The translations under genes were made by a program, and so were the position numbers. From the NCBI RefSeq assembly GCF_009765985.1, contig NZ_LMUM01000027.1, positions 1 through 64,000 on the forward strand: a DNA stretch of 64,000 nt, in the 5' to 3' direction. Shown here in pieces: positions 1 through 7,531 of this stretch. Source of the stretch: Acidobacterium sp. S8 (lineage in GTDB: Bacteria; Acidobacteriota; Terriglobia; Terriglobales; Acidobacteriaceae). Within the stretch, counting starts at the first letter, position 1. Every line of letters starts with the position of its first letter. The notes under the pieces are model-generated. The model saw nothing but the letters and a program-made list of their open reading frames with translations. It made no database searches and was not told the DNA's origin.

Positions 1-179
1 CGGCACCAGAAATCTTATCGAAGAATGATGGTTCACCACGAACCGTCGATGCGGCACTTGCCCGCCGGGACAACGAAAGAGTCCGGCTGCTCCGGCTCCG
101 CAATACCGGAAGAAGCGAATCCGAAAGCGGAAAGCGAGAAGAACCCGTTGCGAAGAAAGGTGCGGCGACCAAGGCCCAT
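1..179 (-). pseudogene. Tat-exported cupin-like protein, 5' part, frameshifted and cut by window edge
   Basis: Not in the ORF track. Reading leftward from ATG 179, a GGAGGG ribosome site 6 bases upstream starts a 48-codon frame. It begins MGLGRRTFLRN with a hydrophobic stretch, which is a twin-arginine export signal, followed by FVVPAGKCRIDGSW and a stop at 33-35. A neighbouring frame continues RGEPSFFDKISGA to the window edge. Secreted cupin proteins often have an FVV-x-AGK...G segment followed by a KxSGxDTGG-type strand, so the two frames together look like one gene broken by an indel near base 35. The cupin assignment is by pattern only. It could instead be an intact 48-residue peptide, but the well-placed ribosome site and Tat signal argue for a once-larger exported protein. 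Confidence 0.4.
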
Positions 180-340
180 ACGAATCCCTCCGAACAACAT
201 TTGTTTACCACCACTCTCGCGAAGGCGGATGGTTACTGAAAAACGGTCTTCGCGGGAGTGGGGCGATCACCGTAAATCCGACATCCCAAGAACATGACTA
301 CACTCCGCGTCGCGCGCGGCGAGAATTGTTCTGCGGCGAT

Positions 341-670
341 TCAGAAACTGGACTTCGGCATTCGCTCTGCGGCCGGCACAATCTTACCTTCCACGAGGAT
401 TAGATCAAAGTTCGCTGCCCCCTCGCGACGCTTCTTCACTTCCTGATAGGCAGGGCTCGCGTACCAATGCCGTGCCTCTTCCATCGAAGAAAATTCAAAC
501 AGGACGACCCCTAGCACACCACCATTGCCTTCAAGAACCTCGAACGGCGCATAGGCGACAAGAGGCTTGGCTTCAACTCCCTCAAACGATGGCGCAACAT
601 TGGCCCAGTAATCTTCGAGGCGCTTCCGGTCGGTAACGTCTCTGCACAGTGAAATCAGATAAGCGGGCAT
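341..670 (-). CDS. DUF1330 family protein
   Basis: A 109-residue single-domain protein of the DUF1330 ferredoxin-like fold. The start MPAYLISLCRDVTD is chosen over the longer ORF start at 769 because a GAAGGAG ribosome site lies just upstream of ATG 670. Family landmarks visible are the YLI strand at the N-terminus, a central GGxLGVV-LFEF strand pair, the helix around EEARHWYASPAYQEVKKRREGAA and a closing IL/VEG strand. Family members are small cytosolic proteins of uncertain role, structurally related to dimeric alpha-beta barrel monooxygenases. The neighbours are a DoxX protein and a TetR-regulated oxidoreductase cluster, which fits a redox or detoxification context, but no substrate can be inferred. 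Confidence 0.85.
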   Translation of the reverse strand: MPAYLISLCRDVTDRKRLEDYWANVAPSFEGVEAKPLVAYAPFEVLEGNGGVLGVVLFEFSSMEEARHWYASPAYQEVKKRREGAANFDLILVEGKIVPAAERMPKSSF

Positions 671-837
671 GGCTTCTCCTTCTTGGCTCGCCTGGTTCGG
701 TGACACTTCTATCCGTAAGGATATCGGAGCCCGAGTTCCGTTCACACCCGGGTGATAGAGCATTCTCACGATTCGCGATCGCGGTCATTATCGATCACAG
801 ACGATCAAGCCGACTCGTAAGGACCGATCGTTGAGCG

Positions 838-1206
838 CTAGAGCGGACTAAGGGCGAAGCGACCGTACGCGATAAAAGCCATGACAACACCGAGGACAAC
901 GCTCATGACGATGGGCGTCTTCTCGGTGTACTTTATGTGAACCCAAATGAATAACAGGCTTTCGAAACAAAGAACGACTGCGGCAATGGCAGTGAGCCCT
1001 GTGTATGACTTCAGTAAGCCAGGGAGGATGAGTGCAATGGTGCCCAGAAGTTCCAGAATGCCGAGGGCTGTCCAAACGGGGCGCGGAAGTACGCCGAAGG
1101 ATGGGACGTCCTTAGTGACTTTGTCGAAGAAGAAGAGCTTCATCAAGCCCGAGGCAGCGTAGAGAAGCGCGGTGACGATTTGGAGAACCCACAATAGGAT
1201 GTTCAT
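838..1206 (-). CDS. DoxX-like membrane protein
   Basis: A 122-residue integral membrane protein with four predicted transmembrane helices (about residues 3-22, 44-65, 70-90 and 98-118). The ASGLMKLFF segment after the first helix and the LGILELLG motif in the second are typical of the DoxX/DoxD-like family. The start MNILLWVLQI is preferred to the ORF start at 1308, since the extra 34 residues are non-hydrophobic and a GGAG sequence precedes ATG 1206. DoxX proteins are small inner-membrane proteins often placed next to oxidoreductases and linked in some bacteria to redox stress. The gene reads away from the tetR gene that follows. The function here is not determined. Confidence 0.8.
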   Translation of the reverse strand: MNILLWVLQIVTALLYAASGLMKLFFFDKVTKDVPSFGVLPRPVWTALGILELLGTIALILPGLLKSYTGLTAIAAVVLCFESLLFIWVHIKYTEKTPIVMSVVLGVVMAFIAYGRFALSPL

Positions 1207-1443
1207 GGAGAAGAGATCTCCGCGTATCAGTGATGGGCTTGGTGCCGATGGCTTGACGATAGCATAGCGTGGTAGCTGCTTCACTAAATCTGGCAACGCT
1301 GTTGCCATTCTGGCCCTGCTTCCCTCGTACCTACAAACGACGGAGACCCACGACGCGTAGGTCAGGTGGATAACTGGAACGCTCTTCAGTTTTCATTCCT
1401 GACGACAAGCCGACCTCTCAGCACTTCACATCGACTCAGAACT

Positions 1444-1466
1444 TATAATCCTTTTGGTTCAGATGT
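1444..1466 (+). promoter_or_regulatory. tetR promoter -10 box with downstream GGTTCAGATGT element
   Basis: A consensus -10 TATAAT lies at 1444-1449, followed at 1456-1466 by GGTTCAGATGT, 17 bases before the tetR ATG. The same 11-mer recurs inverted at 3117-3127, and a 9-base core (TTCAGATGT) recurs at 2998-3006. A repressor binding just downstream of the -10 box would block its own gene. No convincing -35 box is visible at standard spacing. Confidence 0.5.
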
Positions 1467-1483
1467 GTATCCAATAAACAGCC

Positions 1484-2092
1484 ATGGCGAAGACGATAGA
1501 CAATTCGAAGATGGGCCGCCCAAGGGGGTTCGACACGACGGCCGCGCTGGACGCGGCGATGCGTGTGTTTTGGGAGAAAGGGTACGAGGGGGCTACCTTG
1601 AGCAATCTGACCGACGCCATGCGAATCAACCGTTCGAGCATGTGGGCTGCGTTTGGCAATAAGGAAAAACTCTTCAAGCAAGCCTTTAAACGGTACATCG
1701 ATGTCTACCAGACTCACATGCACCAGGCGCTAGAGAAGCCAACGATCCGAGAAGTCATAGAAGCTGCCTTGCGCAGGACCGTCGATTTCCTTTCTACGCC
1801 GGGTAATCCAAAAGGATGCTTGTCGGTTCACGGAGCATTGGCCGTCGGTGACGAAGCGAATCCCATCAAGCAATGGCTCATCGAAGGAAGGAGGAGCGGC
1901 GAAGGTCGCGCGCGCAAGCGCTTCGAGCAGGCGAAAAAGTCGGGTGACCTGAGCACGGATGTTGATGCAGCTGCCTTGACCAAGTATGTCGCAACGATTA
2001 TTCAGGGCCTTGGTGTTCAGGCGGCGAGTGGAGCAACAAGAGCTGAGCTGACAAAAGTCGTCGATATCGCCCTCCGCAACATGTCGTATTAA
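1484..2092 (+). CDS. TetR/AcrR family transcriptional regulator
   Basis: A 202-residue one-component repressor-type regulator. The N-terminal DNA-binding domain (about residues 12-60) shows the TetR helix-turn-helix: ATLSNLTDAMRINRSSMWAAFGNKEKLF, with the F-x-NKEKLF segment that closes the recognition helix. The C-terminal helical domain (about 80-200) should bind a small ligand and mediate dimerisation. It is transcribed convergently with an SDR gene and separated from it by a strong hairpin terminator. The shared GGTTCAGATGT motif at its own promoter and in the SDR/NmrA divergent region suggests it controls both. The ligand is unknown; related regulators answer to electrophiles or xenobiotics, which would suit the adjacent reductases (inference). 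Confidence 0.9.
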   Translation: MAKTIDNSKMGRPRGFDTTAALDAAMRVFWEKGYEGATLSNLTDAMRINRSSMWAAFGNKEKLFKQAFKRYIDVYQTHMHQALEKPTIREVIEAALRRTVDFLSTPGNPKGCLSVHGALAVGDEANPIKQWLIEGRRSGEGRARKRFEQAKKSGDLSTDVDAAALTKYVATIIQGLGVQAASGATRAELTKVVDIALRNMSY

Positions 2093-2116
2093 GGTCTGGA
2101 GCAGCTTCAACGAAAA

Positions 2117-2147
2117 GGCTCACGAGCAACTGCTCGTGAGCCCTTTT
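2117..2147. terminator. Bidirectional intrinsic terminator between tetR and SDR
   Basis: A near-perfect inverted repeat, GGCTCACGAGCA against TGCTCGTGAGCC, is flanked by AAAA on the left and CTTTT on the right. It sits exactly between the convergent ends of the tetR (2092) and SDR (2162) genes, so it can terminate both transcripts. Confidence 0.85.
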
Positions 2148-2161
2148 CAGCAGAAGTGTAC

Positions 2162-2932
2162 TTAGAACGCGAAACCGCCGTTCACGTGGAAGTTCTGGCC
2201 TGTGATCCAGATAGCACGCGGCGAAAGCAGAAAAACCGAAGCTTCAGCGATGTCTGAAGGGATGCCGAGGCGCCCTAGCGGAATCATCTGAGCAGCAGCC
2301 TCCGGCGGGGCGCCCATCGCGGCCATGAGCTCGTTGCGGATGATGTCGCCGCCCGGCGTTTCTACGCCACCAGGAGTGACGATGTTCACGCGAATCTTGT
2401 GAGCAGCGCCCAATTCCTTCGCCATAGCCTTCGTGTAGTAGTTCATCGCCGCCTTGCTCGCGCCGTAATGAACCAAAGGCCCGTTGCCAGGGAGATCGCT
2501 GCCGGAAGAGATGTTCAAAATAGAACCCTGAGTGGACTCCTTCAATGCCGGCAACGCCGCGTTCGTCACGCGGACTACTGACAATAGGTTCGATGAAATC
2601 GTCCGCTGCCAAAGCTCATCCGAGATGGCTTCGGAGTTTGGCAATACCAGCTTTGCCTCCGCGGCATTGTTGACCAGGATGTCCAGTCCACCAAGGGCCT
2701 TGATGGACTCTTCAACGAGCTGTTTGCAACCCTCGAGCGTGAGGATGTCGCCCTTGATGAACGTAGCGCCCGCAGGCGTTTGCTCATGTCGGTTGCGCGC
2801 GACAACTGCGACCTTAGCGCCGCCATCAAGGAGTCGCTGTGCGATGGCGGCACCGATACCTCGGGAACCTCCAGTAATCAGAGCGCGGCGACCCGCGAAC
2901 TCTTTCGATAGATCAATAGCTGAATTCGACAT
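2162..2932 (-). CDS. Short-chain dehydrogenase/reductase (SDR)
   Basis: A classical SDR of 256 residues. The start MSNSAIDLSKEF is chosen over the ORF start at 2971 because an AGGAGAG ribosome site lies upstream of it. Motifs seen are the cofactor loop TGGSRGIGAA near residue 20, NNAA for the central strand, the catalytic Ser in NISSGSD, YGASK as the catalytic Tyr-x3-Lys, and a TPGGVETPGG loop. The family uses NAD(P)H to reduce carbonyls; Arg in the ITGGSR loop suggests NADP preference. It diverges from the NmrA-like gene at 3174 across a 240-base gap holding two copies of the TetR-associated motif, so co-regulation is likely. The substrate cannot be read from the sequence. Confidence 0.9.
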   Translation of the reverse strand: MSNSAIDLSKEFAGRRALITGGSRGIGAAIAQRLLDGGAKVAVVARNRHEQTPAGATFIKGDILTLEGCKQLVEESIKALGGLDILVNNAAEAKLVLPNSEAISDELWQRTISSNLLSVVRVTNAALPALKESTQGSILNISSGSDLPGNGPLVHYGASKAAMNYYTKAMAKELGAAHKIRVNIVTPGGVETPGGDIIRNELMAAMGAPPEAAAQMIPLGRLGIPSDIAEASVFLLSPRAIWITGQNFHVNGGFAF

Positions 2933-2995
2933 ACTTTTCTTCTCTCCTGGATAAGCAATGTGATAGGTCATAGGCTTGAGATATCAGAACCTATC

Positions 2996-3127
2996 GATTC
3001 AGATGTAGCGCTAGGATTTTCGGATTCAACTTTTCGCGTGATTTGCCGATGCAGACTGATTCTCCAATAGCGACCCGCAAACCAAGAGCAATTTTGAATC
3101 TATGCGCCGTGATTAGACATCTGAACC
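2996..3127. promoter_or_regulatory. Divergent promoter region with two TTCAGATGT operator-like elements
   Basis: TTCAGATGT lies at 2998-3006 (plus orientation), preceded by CGA, and ACATCTGAACC, the exact reverse complement of the element at the tetR promoter, lies at 3117-3127. The two sites face each other across the region dividing the SDR gene (minus) from the NmrA-like gene (plus). This arrangement fits a repressor silencing both directions. Confidence 0.5.
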
Positions 3128-3173
3128 GAAAGATACGGAATTGAGGAATTCTGATAAGTGAGGGTCCACCACA

Positions 3174-4046
3174 TTGGGAAAAATCTTAGTTACGGGCGCT
3201 AGCGGCGTCGTCGGTAGGCATACACTTCTCCACTTGCTTAAGCACAAGTCAGCCAATCAATTGGTTGGCCTAGTCCGCGATCCTTCGAAGGCAGAAGACT
3301 TGACCGCCAAGGGTATCGAGTTGAGGCAGGGAGACTACCTCGATCCGGAAGCACTCGATCGTGCTTTTGTCGGAATCGACAAGCTCATGTTGACCGCCAC
3401 GCATGCGTTTACGGATCGCAATACTGCTCATTCGAACGCGATCAAGGCAGCGGTGAAGGCTGGGGTGAATCACTTGGTGTCCATGCCAATCATGCGCAAA
3501 CCAAATTCGGCCTTCACGATGAAAGAGATCACGGAGGAAGACATCTTCACCAAGAAGAAGATTCTTGCATCAGGGCTCGCCTACACCTTCGCGGAGCATC
3601 CGCCGTTCCTCGATAACATCCATTTCTACATCGGGCAAAGGGCGCACGAAACAGGCGTGTTAGTCCCGACTGGCGACGGTAAGTTCACCGCAGCTACTCG
3701 TGATGATTTGGGAGCGGCTCATGCCGCGATCCTGGCTGGCATTGGTCACGAGGGCAAGACTTACCGTTTGACCGGAAACCCAGCTATCAGCTTCGCCGAA
3801 ATTGCAACCACTCTTTCTGAGGTCACAGGCAAAAAGGTTCCGTACAGGGCTGTCTCTGAGGAGGAATACACCCAGATCAAGGCTGCTGAGGGCTGGCCTG
3901 CGTTTGTCGTGGATTTCGCAAAGGGATGGGTACACGGAATGAATACCAATGAGTGGGCTGAGGAAACCAATGATTTGGAAACCCTCATAGGTCACAAGCC
4001 AACCTCTCCGACAGATTTCTTCCGCAAGCACTACATCACAGCCTAA
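3174..4046 (+). CDS. NmrA-like NAD(P)H-binding oxidoreductase (atypical SDR)
   Basis: A 290-residue atypical SDR. The dinucleotide-binding loop is VTGASGVVGRHTL at the very N-terminus, followed by GLVRDPSKAEDL and RQGDYLDPEAL, the pattern of NmrA/QorB (NAD(P)H:quinone oxidoreductase 2-like) proteins, including the acidic D-Y-x-D after the second strand. The C-terminal half contains TAATRDDLGAAHAAIL and YRLTGNPAISFAEIA, also usual in this group. Translation must begin at TTG 3174 because no ATG precedes the Rossmann motif; a GAGGG sequence lies about 10 bases upstream. It is followed 29 bases later by an F420-type reductase gene and is probably co-transcribed with it. The substrate is unknown. 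Confidence 0.85.
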   Translation: MGKILVTGASGVVGRHTLLHLLKHKSANQLVGLVRDPSKAEDLTAKGIELRQGDYLDPEALDRAFVGIDKLMLTATHAFTDRNTAHSNAIKAAVKAGVNHLVSMPIMRKPNSAFTMKEITEEDIFTKKKILASGLAYTFAEHPPFLDNIHFYIGQRAHETGVLVPTGDGKFTAATRDDLGAAHAAILAGIGHEGKTYRLTGNPAISFAEIATTLSEVTGKKVPYRAVSEEEYTQIKAAEGWPAFVVDFAKGWVHGMNTNEWAEETNDLETLIGHKPTSPTDFFRKHYITA

Positions 4047-4075
4047 TTTCGCGATCGAAGGGTAAAGGAGACAGT

Positions 4076-4684
4076 ATGCGAATCGGATTTATCGGAGCCG
4101 GTGGTGTTGCCCAGACCATCTCAAAGCACGTTTTGCCTATCGGCCATCGGGTGTTGTTGAGCAACACTCGCGGCCCAGAGTCTCTCGCCAAAGTGGTGAA
4201 GGAGTTAGGCCCCGGCGCGGAGGCAGCAACGCCTCAGCAAGCCGCAGAGCAAGACATTGTCATACTCGCGGTCATGTGGCCGCACGTCAAAGCGGCACTC
4301 GCCTCTGTCTCCGATTGGCGGGGACGTGTCCTAGTCGACGCGACCAATCGAATTGCAAGCATGAATCCGTTCAGCCTTGGAGATATCTCAGGGCCCACTT
4401 CGAGCGAGATCGTCGCAAACCATGCGCGAGGAGCTAAGATGGTCAAGGCTTTCAACTCAGTTCCCATGGCGTGGATATCGGACTTTACTGTTTCGAAGCC
4501 ACGTACGGTTCTTTTCATGTCCGGTGATGATGCTGGGGCTAAGAAACCCGTCAGTGATCTCATCAACCAAATTGGCTTCGAACCTCTTGATCTCGGTTCG
4601 CTTGAAATCGGAGGACGACTCCAGCAACTTGGAGGCTCGCTTGCTGGCGTGAGGTTGATCTTCAACGAGAGGTTGATTCTTTAA
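4076..4684 (+). CDS. NADPH-dependent F420 reductase-like oxidoreductase
   Basis: A 202-residue protein with an N-terminal Rossmann fold: MRIGFIGAGGVAQTISKHV, then the NTRGPESL turn that replaces the usual acidic residue and favours NADP. Later segments include VILAVMWPHV, LVDATNRI, MVKAFNSVP and FMSGDDAGAKKPVSDLI, all standard for the F420-dependent NADP oxidoreductase (Npd/Fno-like) domain. Many bacterial members work without F420, so the cofactor partner is uncertain. AAAGGAGA precedes ATG 4076. It follows the NmrA-like gene and probably shares its TetR-controlled promoter. A truncated paralogue lies at 7798-7951. Confidence 0.85.
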   Translation: MRIGFIGAGGVAQTISKHVLPIGHRVLLSNTRGPESLAKVVKELGPGAEAATPQQAAEQDIVILAVMWPHVKAALASVSDWRGRVLVDATNRIASMNPFSLGDISGPTSSEIVANHARGAKMVKAFNSVPMAWISDFTVSKPRTVLFMSGDDAGAKKPVSDLINQIGFEPLDLGSLEIGGRLQQLGGSLAGVRLIFNERLIL

Positions 4685-4827
4685 ACGAATCGCTAGTAGA
4701 CCAAATACCGTAAGAAAAAACTGGTGATCGCTCCTGGCAAACGCGTTTAGCACTACTTGAGAATTGGAAGCATGCGATGTGGATTATGATGAGATATGAT
4801 AATCTATATCGCATAGGAGGAAGCATC

Positions 4828-5511
4828 ATGCCCTCTAGTGCTCTCACGAATCCGACTCGGCATCAGCATTGGGACGTTCAGGAAGGCGAGGCGCAGGAGA
4901 TCGCACCCCGTCTCAAGAACATTGCAGCTCGTGCGCTCGTGTTTGTCTCCAGCGGCAAGGATGACGACCAGCGCACCAAAGCCAGGTTCGATACTCTCCG
5001 TCAAGCATCAGAACTGATCGACTTGCTCTTGGACGCGAAACAGGAAGACCGCTGGAAGGCGCTCGTCGAGGCTCTGACCCCGGATGTTCCCCTCAGCCCG
5101 AACCGGCTCATCGAGGCCGGCATGTTTGCGCAGGCCATTCAGGGCATCGTTGAGAGCAAGGATTTTGCCAAGGCTGCCGACATCGCCGACGCCGCCCATT
5201 TCAGCAAGACGAATCCAAGTTCCCAGCCGAATCGCTGGAAGAAAGCCGGGTTGATCTTCGCGGTTCCATATAAAGGCGCTGACCTCTACCCGATCTATGC
5301 GTTGGAGTTCAAGGAGGGCGCGCGTCCTCTTCCGGTCATGGAGAAGGTCCTGAGCATCCTTGCCGACAAGGATGATTGGCAGAAGGCGTTCTGGTTCGGG
5401 AGCGTGAACTCCTACCTTCATAACAAAATGCCAAAAGACCTCCTTAAGTCGAAACCTCAGGAAGTCCTGCGAGCCGCTGAGATCGAGGCCGCAGGCATTC
5501 AGCATGGGTAG
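4828..5511 (+). CDS. Antitoxin of a RES-type toxin-antitoxin module
   Basis: A 227-residue protein directly upstream of a RES-domain protein. The start at ATG 4828 (MPSSALTNPT) has an excellent AGGAGGA ribosome site; the longer ORF start at 4777 has none. The C-terminal third reads WKKAGLIFAVPYKGADLYP...VLSILADKDDWQKAFWFGSVNSYL...LLKSKPQEVLRAAEIE, the MbcA/ParS/Xre-type antitoxin segment that buries the toxin active site. The N-terminal half is helical and longer than in the simplest antitoxins. An inverted repeat GATAT...ATATC sits about 20-35 bases before the start and may be an autoregulatory operator. Assignment rests on the C-terminal motif and the gene order. Confidence 0.75.
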   Translation: MPSSALTNPTRHQHWDVQEGEAQEIAPRLKNIAARALVFVSSGKDDDQRTKARFDTLRQASELIDLLLDAKQEDRWKALVEALTPDVPLSPNRLIEAGMFAQAIQGIVESKDFAKAADIADAAHFSKTNPSSQPNRWKKAGLIFAVPYKGADLYPIYALEFKEGARPLPVMEKVLSILADKDDWQKAFWFGSVNSYLHNKMPKDLLKSKPQEVLRAAEIEAAGIQHG

Positions 5512-5519
5512 GAGCGGTT

Positions 5520-6155
5520 ATCAAGACTCCGACTGGCAAACTCGACGCAACCATCCTTTCCTGGGGTAAGGGTGAGACCGTCTACCGCGTTCACTCGGAT
5601 GCGTATGGCGCCGTGGAGTTCAACCCTTCGTCCACTGGAAATGCCAGATTCAGCCCGCTTGCTGACACCGCAGGAGCGGTTATTCCCACTCTTTATGCGG
5701 GGACGACTCTGGATTGCGCGTTGATGGAGACCGTCTTCCACGATGTGCCTTTTGTTGCCGGGCCGAAGATGTGGTCCAAGGCGACGCATGTGGTCGGGAA
5801 AGTGTGGTCGCAACTGACCCTCAGCCGAGACCTAGCCCTAATCGACTTGTCGGCCGTCCCTTTGCGTAAGCTCGGGATCTCTCGAAAAGACCTGATCGAG
5901 TGCGATGGATCGCAGTATCCGGAAGCTCGCGCGTGGGCCCGGGCATTGCACGATCAATGTCCGGACGCCGAAGGTCTCACCTGGACATCTCGCCAAGCCG
6001 ATCCCGCGCGAGCTCTCGTCCTGTTTGAAGACCGCCTCAAGGGGCATGTATTGAACCCGAGCGGTTTGCCAACACCATTACTTCTCTCGGATGGCAGTGC
6101 GACGGTAGAAATCCTTATGCTCGCGCAGCGGCTGGGCGTACTATTGACGCCGTAA
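5520..6155 (+). CDS. RES-domain toxin (NAD+-degrading family), start codon abnormal
   Basis: RES toxins degrade NAD+ by phosphorolysis. The frame contains the RES landmarks VYRVHSDAYGAVEFNP (with the active-site Arg), YAGTTLDCALMETVFHDV (with the catalytic Glu) and TWTSRQADPARALVLFEDR. The ORF track begins at GTG 5613, but that would remove the VYRVHS strand. The open frame reaches back to 5481 with no ATG, GTG or TTG. An AGGAG sequence at 5510-5514 lies 5 bases before ATC at 5520, exactly where a start belongs, so either a rare ATC start is used or the start codon has mutated and the toxin is silent. It begins just after the antitoxin stop (5511). Confidence 0.7.
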   Translation: MKTPTGKLDATILSWGKGETVYRVHSDAYGAVEFNPSSTGNARFSPLADTAGAVIPTLYAGTTLDCALMETVFHDVPFVAGPKMWSKATHVVGKVWSQLTLSRDLALIDLSAVPLRKLGISRKDLIECDGSQYPEARAWARALHDQCPDAEGLTWTSRQADPARALVLFEDRLKGHVLNPSGLPTPLLLSDGSATVEILMLAQRLGVLLTP

Positions 6156-6166
6156 TCGAGTGCGAG

Positions 6167-6463
6167 CTATTCGGTTTCAAGGAAGTATTGCGGGTTTTTT
6201 CCATAGAGATCAGCGAGCAGAATGAGTTCCATCACATCCAGGCGCCGGTCGCCGGACTCAGTCTTCGATATCCACGAATGAAACATGCCAAGCCGCTCGG
6301 CTACGTCTCTCTGGGTGAGCCCCGCTTCTTCTCTTGCCCTGATTAGCTTTGCCAAAAAGCCGTTGTAGCGCGCCTGATACGGCACCGTCCTCGCCTTGCG
6401 AGACTTCCGAGTTTCACCCTCCGCAGGCTGGACCATTCCCCTAGTGTGGGTAGGCCCTTGCAT
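6167..6463 (-). CDS. XRE-family HTH transcriptional regulator
   Basis: A 98-residue protein with a Cro/C1-type helix-turn-helix at about residues 38-92: LIRAREEAGLTQRDVAERLGMFHSWISKTESGDRRLDVMELILLADLYG. The first ~30 residues are basic and unstructured. It is read convergently to the RES toxin, ending 11 bases from it. A 17-base palindrome (6465-6481) lies immediately upstream and overlaps its AGGAAA ribosome site, suggesting self-repression. It may control the small gene at 6507 and perhaps the vir fragment, though this is only inferred from position. Confidence 0.85.
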   Translation of the reverse strand: MQGPTHTRGMVQPAEGETRKSRKARTVPYQARYNGFLAKLIRAREEAGLTQRDVAERLGMFHSWISKTESGDRRLDVMELILLADLYGKNPQYFLETE

Positions 6464-6464
6464 C

Positions 6465-6481
6465 GTTTCCTAATAGGAAAC
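6465..6481. promoter_or_regulatory. Palindromic operator overlapping the xre ribosome site
   Basis: GTTTCCT-AAT-AGGAAAC: perfect 7-base arms around a 3-base centre, placed 1 base before the xre start on the minus strand and 25 bases before the divergent small gene at 6507. On the minus strand the right position of the palindrome doubles as the ribosome-binding AGGAAA, so protein binding would hide the translation signal in the DNA or block transcription. Confidence 0.55.
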
Positions 6482-6506
6482 AGAATGGTGGTACGAGGTT
6501 TAGAGA

Positions 6507-6722
6507 ATGTCTTCTCCAATCATCGATTGTCCAGAGGTCGTAGGTAAGACGATACGCTCCCTCAAGCTGCACGCAACGAACTGCGACAGTGTCGAGATCA
6601 TGATCGAGTTCACCGACGGAACATCCTTTTCGAGCGCATACGAGAGCCGTGCGGTTCACAAAGCCGCACTGATTCGGACAGGTGTAGGGACTCCAGAAGT
6701 GCTCAAGACGTATACCGATTGA
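6507..6722 (+). CDS. Small hypothetical protein
   Basis: A 71-residue acidic protein of no recognised family. It reads SLKLHATNCDSVEIMIEFTDGTSFSSAY, a pattern of alternating beta strands resembling a small beta-sheet protein, then a helix-like VHKAALIRTG tail. A GAGG sequence sits about 7 bases before ATG. It diverges from the XRE regulator over a shared palindrome, so regulator and small protein probably form a unit. Its position inside the T4SS remnant region suggests it belongs to the mobile element. Confidence 0.55.
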   Translation: MSSPIIDCPEVVGKTIRSLKLHATNCDSVEIMIEFTDGTSFSSAYESRAVHKAALIRTGVGTPEVLKTYTD

Positions 6723-6930
6723 GTCCTGCTATTCCTGTACGGAATAACAGCAATACGGAGAGTTATTGGACTCGTAGTGGGGAATGATTCTAGGTTTGCG
6801 CCATGCTGATGAACGCAATCAGCGGAGGTGCACATTGGCTCATCATCTTCCCATACTCCGATCGGATCGAACCTCCGTTCGGTTGCCCTTTCGACTCAAC
6901 CAACCTATTAAATTCAGTTGCTCGAATGCG

Positions 6931-7257
6931 ATGCCCGGAGGCTCGCTCAAAAGAGCTACAGCCCGTTTGCTTCGAGCTCTGTTGCCCGCGATTCTCAGCT
7001 TGTCCGTTGCCAGCGTAGCGCACGCACAAGGAACGATGGACTTCTCAGGAGCTCAAACGCTTATGGGAACCTTCAAAACCTTCGCTGTATACGCAGGCGC
7101 CGTCATCTGTTTCGGCGGACTCATCTTCGCCGGAATCCGCATGATGAGCGGACGATTTCAGGACGCTATCCCAGGACTCTTTGGCGCGCTGTTCGGCGCC
7201 GGAGTGCTCGGCTGGGGAGCCGGTTGGATCGGCTCTCTGACCGGACAGTCGATGTAG
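6931..7257 (+). CDS. virB2: VirB2/TrbC family conjugative pilin
   Basis: A 108-residue pilin precursor of a type IV secretion system. The N-terminal signal peptide is LLRALLPAILSLSVASVAHA, probably cleaved after AHA. Two membrane helices follow (FAVYAGAVICFGGLIFAGI and GLFGALFGAGVLGWGAGWI), separated by the short basic loop RMMSGRF, as in TrbC/VirB2 pilins. The ORF start at 6784 adds 49 residues without hydrophobic character, so MPGGSLKR at 6931 is chosen. VirB3 follows 13 bases later, the standard order. With the truncated virB4 next to it, this is what remains of a conjugation apparatus. Confidence 0.8.
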   Translation: MPGGSLKRATARLLRALLPAILSLSVASVAHAQGTMDFSGAQTLMGTFKTFAVYAGAVICFGGLIFAGIRMMSGRFQDAIPGLFGALFGAGVLGWGAGWIGSLTGQSM

Positions 7258-7270
7258 GAGGTGCATCGAC

Positions 7271-7531
7271 ATGACCAGGCGTGGAGAACCGTCACCAATC
7301 AATGGCGCACTGAATCGACCCAGGACCAAGTTAGGTCTCGAACTGTCAGCGTGGATGTCCATTGTCTTCGTCACGGTGACGGTTTTCCTCGCCGGTTTCA
7401 AATGGCTCGCCATCTTCAGCTTTCCCGCGCTGCTAATCGGCGCGTGGCTGGTTGTTCGCAAGCACCCCAAGATGTTTCAACTCTGGTCTCTGAGCCTAAA
7501 GCAGAGGAGCTACTATGACCCGCGAAAATAA
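7271..7531 (+). CDS. virB3: VirB3/TrbD family T4SS inner-membrane protein
   Basis: An 86-residue protein with the VirB3 layout: a short cytoplasmic N-terminus (RRGEPSPINGALNRP), two closely spaced membrane helices (about residues 27-45 and 47-62, with WLAIFSFPALLIGAWLVV) and a polar tail ending YYDPRK. GGAGG precedes ATG. Its end overlaps the start of the virB4 fragment by 17 bases, the translational coupling normal for virB3-virB4. Confidence 0.8.
   Translation: MTRRGEPSPINGALNRPRTKLGLELSAWMSIVFVTVTVFLAGFKWLAIFSFPALLIGAWLVVRKHPKMFQLWSLSLKQRSYYDPRK

Noticed and set aside
25-297. 90-residue plus ORF at the left edge
   Set aside because: Antisense to the Tat-cupin start, which has a GGAGGG ribosome site.
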